Source: Gammaproteobacteria bacterium
GTDB taxonomy: Bacteria; Pseudomonadota; Gammaproteobacteria; PS1; Pseudothioglobaceae
NCBI GenBank assembly: GCA_029941485.1
Contig: JAPYOZ010000046.1
Coordinates: forward strand, 1 to 6,993
Direction of reading: 5' to 3'
Length of the DNA stretch: 6,993 bases
Part shown: piece by piece, positions 1 through 5,597 of the stretch
How the letters are laid out: every line of letters starts with the position of its first letter
How positions within the stretch are numbered: position 1 is the stretch's first letter
Program-made: the position numbers and the translations under genes
Notes under the pieces: model-generated
Database searches by the model: none
Seen by the model: the letters and a program-made list of their open reading frames with translations, nothing else
What the model was told of the DNA's origin: nothing

Positions 1-1
1 G

Positions 2-673
2 TTAAACTGCATCGACGCTTTCAATGCCTTTTTGTGGCACGAATAGTCCACAACCCAATAGGCGATGCTCGCCAATGCCTTGTTCTTGTAATTTGACAGA
101 TTCTGCTTTGCGTAAGTCAGCTACCATAAGAGATCTTGTGTGGATAGTACCATCAGGGGTGGTGATTTTATTTTCTAAGCCAGCCATCATTTTTTTTGGT
201 TGAATGCCAAGCGCTTGCAGTTGATCAAAAGAGGTTTGTAAAAACACCTCTTCACTGTCGTTTTCATTGCAAGCCACATATTTAGCAAATACTATTTGCA
301 TGTCACTCATGAGTTTTGACTTTAAGGCTTTGACGACTTTAATCTCATATTCGCCTAAATTGAGCGTTTTCCCAACTAAAGAACTAACTTCATCTAGTTT
401 TTCTTTAGGGATGCGTATGCTTAATTTTGAGCGTTTAGAAGGGTAGTAAAAGCCAGATTCGTGGTCTTGTTCCCAGCCATTACCATCAGCCACACTAATA
501 TCATGAATGCCTGCGTTTACTTCGGCCAACCAGGGGATGTGTTTAAGTAGTGCTTCGCGGAGCAAATAAGCATGATCAATGGGTAGGATTTTACAGTGAA
601 TGTTAAACACGGCATCCTGCACATCTTCAGGCAGAGTAAAATGTTGTTCTTTAAGGTCTTCTTGCCAAAACAT
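2..673 (-). CDS. cas6: Stand-alone Cas6/Cmx6-like CRISPR RNA endoribonuclease (RAMP family)
   Basis: Cas6 proteins are metal-independent endoRNases that cut CRISPR precursor RNA inside its repeats. This 223-residue protein resembles the Cas6/Cmx6 type named for Myxococcus-like type I systems: it opens MFWQED, has PIDHAYLL at 31-38, GNGWE at 64-68, TRSLMVADL at 179-187, and ends in a glycine-rich RAMP loop GIGEHRLLGCG at 199-209 followed by FVPQKG. His34, in the first helix after strand 1, is the best candidate catalytic histidine. I chose ATG at 673 because family members start at this MFWQED; a TTG at 682 would add only three residues. No Shine-Dalgarno is visible before either. The gene is complete and undamaged. 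No CRISPR array or other cas gene is present, and the neighbour is rnc, read the other way. Family assignment is from recalled motifs and fairly confident; substrate and role are unknown. Confidence 0.85.
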   Translation of the reverse strand: MFWQEDLKEQHFTLPEDVQDAVFNIHCKILPIDHAYLLREALLKHIPWLAEVNAGIHDISVADGNGWEQDHESGFYYPSKRSKLSIRIPKEKLDEVSSLVGKTLNLGEYEIKVVKALKSKLMSDMQIVFAKYVACNENDSEEVFLQTSFDQLQALGIQPKKMMAGLENKITTPDGTIHTRSLMVADLRKAESVKLQEQGIGEHRLLGCGLFVPQKGIESVDAV

Positions 674-687
674 AGATTTCAATTTTA

Positions 688-1353
688 ATGAAAAAATTGC
701 AACAAAAAATAAATTATCAGTTCAAAGACGTTTCTTTATTAAAGCTAGCACTAACACACCGTAGTACTGGTAAGAATAACAATGAGCGCTTAGAGTTTTT
801 AGGTGATAGTATTTTGGGTTTGGTAATTTCCAGGGAGCTTTATAAGCGATTTGATCATGTTGATGAAGGCAAGTTATCTCGCTTAAGATCACATTTGGTT
901 AGAGGGCAAACATTGGCGCAGTTGGCCTTAGATCTTGAGTTGTCTAATATTTTGATTTTAGGTTCTGGCGAATTAAAAAGTGGTGGATATCGACGTGAAT
1001 CTATCCAAGCAGATGCGGTAGAAGCAGTGTTTGGTGCGGTGTTTTTAGATTCAGATTTTGAAACAATTAATAGAGTAATCCTAGATTTATACCAAACATT
1101 ATTGAATGAAATTAACCCTAATGATTCACTCAAAGACCCAAAAACTCAATTACAAGAATATTTGCAAAAACGTAGCAATACCTTGCCAAGTTACGAGTTG
1201 GTTAAAACAGTTGGTAAAGATCACAACGCGGTGTTTACTGTGAATTGCATTTTGAAAGATCAAGCCATGCAAATTGATCAATCTGCTAAAAGCATTAAAA
1301 AGGCAGAGCAATCTTGTGCCCAAATTTTATTGGATAAATTAATCGCCTTATGA
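688..1353 (+). CDS. rnc: Ribonuclease III
   Basis: RNase III cuts double-stranded RNA, maturing rRNA precursors and controlling some mRNAs in the cytoplasm. The 221-residue length is normal. The signature NERLEFLGD is at 32-40, giving metal ligands Glu33, Glu36 and Asp40; Asp109 and Glu112 in ADAVEAVFGAV complete the active site. A double-stranded RNA-binding domain runs from about 150 (DPKTQLQEYLQ) to 219. The ATG at 688 gives the usual N-terminus (short lead, then YQFKDVSLLKLALTHRS), but no Shine-Dalgarno precedes it. The start lies 14 bp from the divergent cas6 start, so any leader or promoter must lie inside cas6; I saw no convincing promoter there. The stop overlaps the era start (ATGA), typical of translational coupling. 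It is normally preceded by lepB, which is absent here. Confidence 0.97.
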   Translation: MKKLQQKINYQFKDVSLLKLALTHRSTGKNNNERLEFLGDSILGLVISRELYKRFDHVDEGKLSRLRSHLVRGQTLAQLALDLELSNILILGSGELKSGGYRRESIQADAVEAVFGAVFLDSDFETINRVILDLYQTLLNEINPNDSLKDPKTQLQEYLQKRSNTLPSYELVKTVGKDHNAVFTVNCILKDQAMQIDQSAKSIKKAEQSCAQILLDKLIAL

Positions 1354-2234
1354 GTTTTCAATCGGGATTTATTGCCGTTATTGGACGCCCTAATGTGGGT
1401 AAATCAACCCTTGTTAATGAACTGATTGGGCAAAAGTTGTCGATTACTTCGCATCGTCCACAAACCACACGCCATCGTATTCATGCAATTGACACCACGG
1501 ATGATTATCAAATGGTGTTTGTCGATACGCCCGGTATTCACATGGGCAACAAAAAAGCCATTAACTCCTATATGAATCGAGCAGCAAGCTCTAGTATTAA
1601 AGACGTTGATATGATTCTTTGGTTGGTTGAATCAGGAAAATGGACTAAAGAAGATTCTCGAGTGCTGGAGCATGTGTCTCAAGTGGATGTGCCAGTTATT
1701 TTGTGTGTTAATAAAATCGACAAACTAAAAACAGCACAAGAAGTGTTGCCATTTTTAGAAAAGGTGGGGCAAAAATACCAACCTACTGACCTGTTTCCAT
1801 TGTCTGCTTTTAGTAAGAAAGACACTAGCTCCCTACGAGCGTTAATCTTAAAATATTTACCAGAGCAAGCGATGATTTTTGATCCAGATTTTATTACTGA
1901 TCGATCTGAAAAATTTGTTGTGGCTGAATTTATTCGAGAAAAACTTATGCGTCATTTGGCTGATGAGCTGCCTTACGACTTAACGGTTGAGATTGAGAAA
2001 TATGAATTAGACGGAAACATGCAAAGAATTTCTGCCAGGATTTTTGTTGATAAGGCTTCGCAAAAGAACATTGTGATTGGTAATAAAGGTGACATGCTTA
2101 AACTTATTGGCACAGAGGCTCGCCAAAGTATTGAAGGATTTTTGGACAGGAAAGTGTTTCTTAAATTATGGGTTAAAGTATCGACTGGCTGGTCGGATGA
2201 CAAGCGAGCACTTGCATCGCTAGGATATGACTAA
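1350..2234 (+). CDS. era: GTPase Era, 30S ribosome assembly factor
   Basis: Era is an essential GTPase that binds the 3' end of 16S rRNA and helps mature the small ribosomal subunit. The 294 residues match the usual length. GTPase motifs appear in order: P-loop GRPNVGKST at 12-20, DTPG at 59-62, NKID at 121-124, and SA at 152-153. The C-terminal KH RNA-binding domain contains IVIGNKGDMLKLIG, with the GNKG loop at 244-247, and ends near FLKLWVKV. The ATG shares bases with the rnc stop (ATGA at 1350-1353) and has no separate Shine-Dalgarno, so translation probably depends on ribosomes ending rnc. The end overlaps recO by 8 bp. The pairing rnc-era is a conserved ribosome-biogenesis unit. No unusual residue was noticed. 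Confidence 0.98.
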   Translation: MSFQSGFIAVIGRPNVGKSTLVNELIGQKLSITSHRPQTTRHRIHAIDTTDDYQMVFVDTPGIHMGNKKAINSYMNRAASSSIKDVDMILWLVESGKWTKEDSRVLEHVSQVDVPVILCVNKIDKLKTAQEVLPFLEKVGQKYQPTDLFPLSAFSKKDTSSLRALILKYLPEQAMIFDPDFITDRSEKFVVAEFIREKLMRHLADELPYDLTVEIEKYELDGNMQRISARIFVDKASQKNIVIGNKGDMLKLIGTEARQSIEGFLDRKVFLKLWVKVSTGWSDDKRALASLGYD

Positions 2235-2916
2235 AGTTGATCTTACGCCTGCTTTTTTAATTCATCGCAGAGCGTTTAAGGAGTCATCATTATTATTGGA
2301 TTTTTTTACCCTTGAATACGGCAAAATTCGATTGGTGGGTAGAGGTTTGCGAAAATCTAAAACCAATATTCAAATGTTTCAGTGTCTTAATATTTCTTTT
2401 AGCGGTAAGGGAGAGCTGAAAACACTGAGCAATTGGGAGGTGGATGATACGCCAAGAATTATTAAAGGCGAGGCATTAATATTGAGCATGTATGTGAATG
2501 AGTTGATTTCACGATTATTGTTTGATCAAGATCCACACTTTAAACTGTTTGAAATTTATAAGCAATTTATCGTGCAAATTACTAATATGAATCAACAAGC
2601 TGGATATTGGTTATTAAGGTTATTTGAAAATAATTTATTGTCTGAGTTAGGGTATGCATTGGATTTGTCTCATGATATTAATGGTAATGATATTAATAAA
2701 AATAATCGTTATGAATATCAACATCAGTTGGGTTTTTTGCACGCCGATACGGGTAAAATATCAGGGAAATTAATCAATCAAATGTTAATTGAAGACATAG
2801 AAAATATGCCAGATGCACAACAACTAAAAGTATGTAGGGATTTGAATAGGCAGCGTTTAAATCCACTATTGGGCAATAAACCCTTAAAGAGTCGATCTTT
2901 ATTTTTTACTAAATAA
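2227..2916 (+). CDS. recO: DNA repair protein RecO
   Basis: RecO works with RecR to load RecA on single-stranded DNA covered by SSB, in gap repair by recombination. This 229-residue protein has the RecO N-terminal OB-fold region at about 1-80 (LTPAFLIHRRAFKESSLLLDFF, then GKIRLVGRGLRKSKTN) and a helical C-terminal part with ELISRLL and LLRLFENNLLSELGYAL. The four-cysteine zinc site seen in some RecO proteins is absent, as in enterobacterial forms. The C-terminal half is rich in Asn, Ile and Lys, which fits local A+T bias and the fast divergence of RecO. The ATG lies inside the last codons of era. An AGGA at 2222-2225 is only one base from the ATG, too close to act well, so coupling to era is likely. 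RecO is a low-conservation family, so recognition rests on both motif and position after era. Confidence 0.93.
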   Translation: MTKVDLTPAFLIHRRAFKESSLLLDFFTLEYGKIRLVGRGLRKSKTNIQMFQCLNISFSGKGELKTLSNWEVDDTPRIIKGEALILSMYVNELISRLLFDQDPHFKLFEIYKQFIVQITNMNQQAGYWLLRLFENNLLSELGYALDLSHDINGNDINKNNRYEYQHQLGFLHADTGKISGKLINQMLIEDIENMPDAQQLKVCRDLNRQRLNPLLGNKPLKSRSLFFTK

Positions 2917-2925
2917 TAATTTATT

Positions 2926-3651
2926 ATGAGTATTTATCTGGGCGTTAATATTGACCATATTGCCACCATTAGAGAGGCTAGAGGCACAAATTATCCTTCA
3001 CCGACTGAAGGGGCTTTGTTGTGTGAAAAGTCTGGTGCTGACAGTATTACCCTGCATTTACGTGAAGATAGGCGACACATTCAAGATAGCGATGTTGAAA
3101 TCTTGCGTGATCAGTTAACAACCAAGATGAACTTAGAAATGGCAGCCACCGATGAGATGATCGCAATTGCTGGCAGAATTAAACCACAAGATTGTTGTCT
3201 TGTGCCTGAAAAACGAGAAGAGCTCACTACTGAAGGCGGGCTTGATGTTGCATCGCAGATCTCTAGAATGCGCGATGTTTGTGTGCAATTGGCCGAATCA
3301 AAAGTCATTGTATCGCTTTTTATTGATGCACAAAAAAACCAGATTGATGCGGCTAAGCAGTGTGGTGCACCGGTGATTGAACTTCATACTGGGCATTATG
3401 CCGACACTACAGGCGCTGAACAAGAAAAAGAATTTGAACGTATTAAGGCCATGGCAACTTACGCACATTCGATTGGTTTACAAGTAAATGCCGGACATGG
3501 TTTAACCATGGAAAACACCTCGAAAATTGCAAAATTACCTGAAATTGTTGAGTTAAATATTGGCCATTCGATTATCGCTAGAGCGGTATTTATAGGGATT
3601 GAAGCGGCAACTCGTGAAATGAAAGACTTGATGGTAAGGGTTAGAGCGTGA
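2926..3651 (+). CDS. pdxJ: Pyridoxine 5'-phosphate synthase
   Basis: PdxJ condenses 1-deoxyxylulose 5-phosphate with 3-amino-2-oxopropyl phosphate (3-hydroxy-1-aminoacetone phosphate) to form pyridoxine 5'-phosphate, the ring-closing step of the DXP-dependent vitamin B6 pathway. The 241-residue TIM-barrel protein shows LGVNIDHIATIREARGT at 5-21, LHLREDRRHI at 43-52 with catalytic-position His44, NLEMAAT at 69-75 with Glu71, ELHTGHYA at 152-159, and VNAGHGLT at 187-194 with His191. These match the known E. coli active-site residues shifted by one or two positions. The ATG follows the recO stop after 9 bp, with no clear Shine-Dalgarno in the A+T-only gap. The gene ends in GTGA, overlapping acpS. 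The pdxJ-acpS pair is a standard proteobacterial arrangement. All key residues are present, so it should be active. Confidence 0.98.
   Translation: MSIYLGVNIDHIATIREARGTNYPSPTEGALLCEKSGADSITLHLREDRRHIQDSDVEILRDQLTTKMNLEMAATDEMIAIAGRIKPQDCCLVPEKREELTTEGGLDVASQISRMRDVCVQLAESKVIVSLFIDAQKNQIDAAKQCGAPVIELHTGHYADTTGAEQEKEFERIKAMATYAHSIGLQVNAGHGLTMENTSKIAKLPEIVELNIGHSIIARAVFIGIEAATREMKDLMVRVRA
3636..3640 (+). promoter_or_regulatory. Ribosome-binding site supporting the GTG start of acpS
   Basis: AAGGG lies seven bases before the GTG at 3648, inside the end of pdxJ. It supports use of GTG rather than a later ATG, together with the conserved N-terminus YGVGTDII. The other genes of this operon lack a comparable site. 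Confidence 0.6.
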
Positions 3652-4034
3652 TTTACGGCGTCGGTACCGATATTATTAATATTGAACGTGTTGAGCATAT
3701 ACTCACCAAGAATAAGGAAGGATTTGTTAGGCGTGTATTGTCTGAGCATGAGCAAGCATTGTTTGCCAATAAAGGCGATAGCGCTTCTTATTGTGCAAAG
3801 CGTTTTTCTGCCAAAGAGGCCTTCGCCAAAGCTTTAGGTACAGGAATTGGAAAAATTGTTAGTTTTCAGGATTTAACCGTTAGAAACAACGAAGAGGGTA
3901 AACCTTATTTCATCCCAAGTGAGAAATTACGCTTGTATTTGTTGGATAAGAATATTAAGCATGCGCATTTAAGCTTGTCAGATGAGAAATACAATGCGGT
4001 TGCTTTTGTTGTGCTAGAAACTGGGTCAGAATAA
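3648..4034 (+). CDS. acpS: Holo-[acyl-carrier-protein] synthase
   Basis: AcpS moves the 4'-phosphopantetheine arm from coenzyme A onto apo-acyl carrier protein, activating it for fatty-acid synthesis. At 128 residues it is of usual size for the short AcpS class. It begins MIYGVGTDIINIERVE with the metal-binding Asp8, and carries FSAKEAFAKALGTGIG at 53-68 with metal ligand Glu57; HLSLSDE at 107-113 is also typical. Translation starts at GTG, which overlaps the pdxJ stop by four bases (GTGA). AAGGG at 3636-3640, seven bases upstream, is the clearest ribosome-binding site of this operon. It is the last plus-strand gene of the cluster. Its stop is 7 bp from the stop of the convergent small gene and I see no terminator between them, so the transcript probably runs into that gene on the antisense strand. 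Confidence 0.97.
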   Translation: MIYGVGTDIINIERVEHILTKNKEGFVRRVLSEHEQALFANKGDSASYCAKRFSAKEAFAKALGTGIGKIVSFQDLTVRNNEEGKPYFIPSEKLRLYLLDKNIKHAHLSLSDEKYNAVAFVVLETGSE

Positions 4035-4041
4035 AGGTAAA

Positions 4042-4347
4042 TCAATTAATGTATTGACCGTAACCTGCTTTTTGCGCTTGTTGTTTAGTGCCATTACATC
4101 CAAACTTCTGTGCAGTTTGATAGCCAGATAACGCCATTGGGTTCCGTTCAAGGACGTTTATTGGGGTTTTGTTCATGTCAAACCTTTTAAGCCCTTTGTT
4201 CATTTTTTTAACGCCTGCGTGAGTAAGTCCTGCGCAATTTTCATTGTAGTATTTAACTGCACCGACGATAACCAACATCTCGTTTGGAGACAGTGCTTTT
4301 GCCGAAAAAGTTGTTAATAACAACATTATTGTAAGTATTTTTTTCAT
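4042..4347 (-). CDS. Small exported two-cysteine protein of unknown function
   Basis: I do not recognise this 101-residue protein. It begins MKKILTIMLLLTTFSAKA, a clear Sec signal peptide: two lysines, a hydrophobic core, and AKA before a likely cut after residue 18. The mature part, about 83 residues, has no further membrane segment, is basic, and holds just two cysteines, Cys38 (YYNENCAG) and Cys84 (KFGCNG), which could form a disulfide in the periplasm. I place the start at ATG 4347. An in-frame ATG at 4359 would add MVTV before the two lysines, but it lies inside the -10 box of the best promoter and would weaken the signal-peptide shape. The gene is convergent with acpS and downstream of bcp-ubiG on the same strand. 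It may be a lineage-specific secreted or periplasmic protein; the gene call is solid, the function is not known. Confidence 0.8.
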   Translation of the reverse strand: MKKILTIMLLLTTFSAKALSPNEMLVIVGAVKYYNENCAGLTHAGVKKMNKGLKRFDMNKTPINVLERNPMALSGYQTAQKFGCNGTKQQAQKAGYGQYIN

Positions 4348-4357
4348 AACGGTTACC

Positions 4358-4386
4358 ATTATACTCTAATCTATATTATAAGTCAA
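4358..4386 (-). promoter_or_regulatory. Sigma70-type promoter for the small exported protein
   Basis: Read on the minus strand, TTGACT (4386-4381, five of six to the consensus -35) is followed after exactly 17 bp by TATAAT (4363-4358, perfect -10). Expected transcription start is about 4350-4354, only 3 to 7 bases before the ATG at 4347. The mRNA would then be nearly leaderless, and the ATG at 4359 could not be translated from it. This is the best-matching promoter in the window. It is inferred from sequence only. Confidence 0.65.
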
Positions 4387-4397
4387 TAATATAGATT
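4368..4397. repeat. Perfect 12-bp inverted repeat over the small-gene promoter
   Basis: AATCTATATTAT (4368-4379) is repeated exactly in reverse complement at 4386-4397, with a 6-base centre. It lies between the ubiG stop and the small gene and covers most of the promoter spacer while touching the -35 box. Neither strand has a T-run after it and the stem is almost all A-T, so it does not look like an intrinsic terminator. A protein-binding operator is a reasonable reading; a weak ubiG 3'-end hairpin is the alternative. Confidence 0.6.
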
Positions 4398-4408
4398 GAG
4401 GTGGTAAT

Positions 4409-5107
4409 CTATTTAACGTAGAAGCAAAGGTAATTAACACTGACATCGTGTTCTAATTTATAGATTTTAGTGAATGGGTTGTAAGTCATGCCAATCATAG
4501 ATTTAAGTGATAATCCAGCGTGTCTAGCCCATTCGTCCATCTCACTAGGTTGGATGAATTTATCCCAATCATGGGTGCCTTGAGGTAGTAGCTTAAGAAT
4601 ATATTCTGCACCAACAATAGCAAATAAGTAAGATTTTGGATTGCGGTTTAGAGTTGAGAAAAACACATGCCCACCGGGTTTGACTAATTTTGCACAAGCT
4701 TTAATAATCGAACTAGGATCGGGTACGTGCTCTAGCATTTCCAAACAAGTAACCACGTCGAATTCACCAGCATGGTTTTCAGCCAATTCTTCAACGGGTA
4801 TTTTTTGATACTCCACATCTAGCCCTGATTCTAGTAAGTGTAATTTAGCCACTTCAAGACCAGCTTCTGCCATATCAATGCCAGTAACTTTAGCGCCTTC
4901 AAGTGCCATGGATTCACTTAAGATACCTCCACCGCAACCCACGTCTAGGATTTTCTTGTCCTTTAAAGTATTGCCACAATGTTCTTTAATGTAGTTTAGG
5001 CGTAGAGGGTTGATATCATGCAAGGGCTTAAACTCAGAGTTCTTATCCCACCAGCGCGAAGCGAGTTGGGCGAATTTATCAACCTCGTCAAAATCTACAT
5101 TACTCAT
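4409..5107 (-). CDS. ubiG: Ubiquinone biosynthesis O-methyltransferase UbiG
   Basis: UbiG performs both O-methylations of ubiquinone synthesis using S-adenosylmethionine. The 232-residue length is standard. The N-terminal signature FAQLASRWWDKNSEFKPLH (12-30) followed by DINPLRLNYI is specific for UbiG. The SAM-binding motif LDVGCGGGILSE is at 54-65, the acidic ribose-binding motif region VTGIDMA at 74-80, and CLEMLEHVPDP at 121-131, all characteristic. The downstream KPGGHVFFSTLNRNPKSY is also typical. The ATG at 5107 overlaps the bcp stop (ATGA), so the two are likely cotranslated. UbiG implies a ubiquinone-based respiratory chain, which fits a gammaproteobacterium. No terminator is clear after the stop; an A-T-rich inverted repeat follows 11 bp later. 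No key residue is missing. Confidence 0.97.
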   Translation of the reverse strand: MSNVDFDEVDKFAQLASRWWDKNSEFKPLHDINPLRLNYIKEHCGNTLKDKKILDVGCGGGILSESMALEGAKVTGIDMAEAGLEVAKLHLLESGLDVEYQKIPVEELAENHAGEFDVVTCLEMLEHVPDPSSIIKACAKLVKPGGHVFFSTLNRNPKSYLFAIVGAEYILKLLPQGTHDWDKFIQPSEMDEWARHAGLSLKSMIGMTYNPFTKIYKLEHDVSVNYLCFYVK

Positions 5108-5553
5108 AGCGCCTGAACAACCTCTAGCACTTCGTCAACATGACCGGCCACTCTAACCTTGTCCCAGTGTTTAAGGATATTACCATCGGCATCAATTAAA
5201 AAGGTGGAACGGACAATACCCATGTATTTTTTTCCATAATTCATTTTTTCTTGGATCACACCAAAGGCGTTGCACAAAGTTTCTTCCGGGTCTGAAATAA
5301 GTTCAAACGGGAAACTTTGCTTTGCTTTGAAATTTTCGTGAGATTTTAAACTGTCTCGACTCACACCATAAACAACCGTATTGGCAGCTAAAAAGGCTTG
5401 ATGATTATCTGAAAAATCTAAACCTTCAGTAGTACAACCTGAGGTTGCATCTTTCGGATAGAAATATAAAACAATATTGCGACCTTGCGTATCAGGAATG
5501 TTGACTTCTAAATCGCTTGTAGCGGTACAGGTAATTGGTTGAACTTTATTCAT
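5104..5553 (-). CDS. bcp: Thiol peroxidase, Bcp/PrxQ-type peroxiredoxin
   Basis: Bcp reduces hydrogen peroxide and organic peroxides in the cytoplasm, usually with thioredoxin as the electron donor. The 149-residue protein has the peroxidatic motif YFYPKDATSGCTTEGLDF, with Cys40 as the reactive cysteine and Thr37 in the typical active-site place, then VVYGVSRDSLKSHENF at 60-75 and SDPEETLCNAFGVI at 87-100. Cysteines expected to resolve the disulfide at +5 (E. coli type) or +36 (Xanthomonas PrxQ type) are replaced by Leu45 and Lys76. Only Cys9 and Cys94 remain, so it may act as a 1-Cys enzyme or use Cys94. ATG 5553 gives the expected N-terminus; no good Shine-Dalgarno is seen. It leads a two-gene unit with ubiG and is divergent from lepA. 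Confidence 0.95.
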   Translation of the reverse strand: MNKVQPITCTATSDLEVNIPDTQGRNIVLYFYPKDATSGCTTEGLDFSDNHQAFLAANTVVYGVSRDSLKSHENFKAKQSFPFELISDPEETLCNAFGVIQEKMNYGKKYMGIVRSTFLIDADGNILKHWDKVRVAGHVDEVLEVVQAL

Positions 5554-5565
5554 TGCTTGTATAAT
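5539..5565 (+). promoter_or_regulatory. Candidate lepA promoter
   Basis: A perfect TATAAT lies at 5560-5565. TTGAAC at 5539-5544 gives a short 15-bp spacer; TTGGTT at 5535-5540 would give 19. Neither spacing is ideal, so the -10 is the main evidence. Expected start is near 5572, leaving a leader of about 26 bases before the lepA ATG. The -35 region lies inside the first codons of bcp on the other strand. Confidence 0.45.
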
Positions 5566-5582
5566 AGCGTGTTTAAAACGCT
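5566..5582. repeat. 17-bp imperfect palindrome between the lepA and bcp start sites
   Basis: AGCGTGTTTAAAACGCT reads AGCGTTTTAAACACGCT on the other strand: perfect five-base ends (AGCGT/ACGCT), with one mismatched pair and an odd centre base. It sits directly after the lepA -10 box and between the two predicted transcription starts, a place where a bound regulator could affect both directions. It is too short and lacks a T-run for a terminator. The operator role is inference. Confidence 0.4.
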
Positions 5583-5583
5583 C

Positions 5584-5592
5584 ATTTTATCA
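5584..5592 (-). promoter_or_regulatory. Candidate extended -10 element for bcp-ubiG
   Basis: On the minus strand the sequence reads TGATAAAAT, an extended -10 (TGn plus TAAAAT, five of six). Predicted start of transcription is near 5577, giving a leader of about 24 bases before the bcp ATG. No good -35 precedes it. A second option, TATTAT at 5566-5561, would give a nearly leaderless bcp transcript. This is a low-confidence call. Confidence 0.35.
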
Positions 5593-5597
5593 CTTAG

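Noticed and set aside
674..682. TTG start codon at 682 for the cas6-like gene
   Set aside because: It adds only three residues before the conserved MFWQED opening, has no ribosome-binding site, and ATG at 673 is available.
600..687. rnc promoter within the start of cas6
   Set aside because: TAAAAT at 637-642 and TAGATT at 673-678 are partial -10 matches without an acceptable -35, so no call was made.
2..690. CRISPR array near the cas6-like gene
   Set aside because: No regularly spaced direct repeats were found in or beside it within this window.
713..718. GATAAT on the minus strand as cas6 -10 box
   Set aside because: It matches five of six bases and would give a leader of about 33 bases, but no -35 or TGn extension supports it.
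855..1133. Antisense open frame within rnc
   Set aside because: It lies wholly opposite a clear RNase III catalytic domain and shows no family features. The same holds for open frames opposite era (1973-2203), pdxJ (3111-3308, 3459-3755) and lepA (6203-6418), and for the plus-strand frame at 3167-3376.
4348..4359. ATG at 4359 as start of the small exported protein
   Set aside because: It falls inside the TATAAT of the best promoter and puts MVTV ahead of a normal MKK signal peptide.
4368..4397. Inverted repeat as an intrinsic terminator of ubiG
   Set aside because: The stem is nearly all A-T and no T-run follows on either strand; overlap with the promoter is a better explanation.
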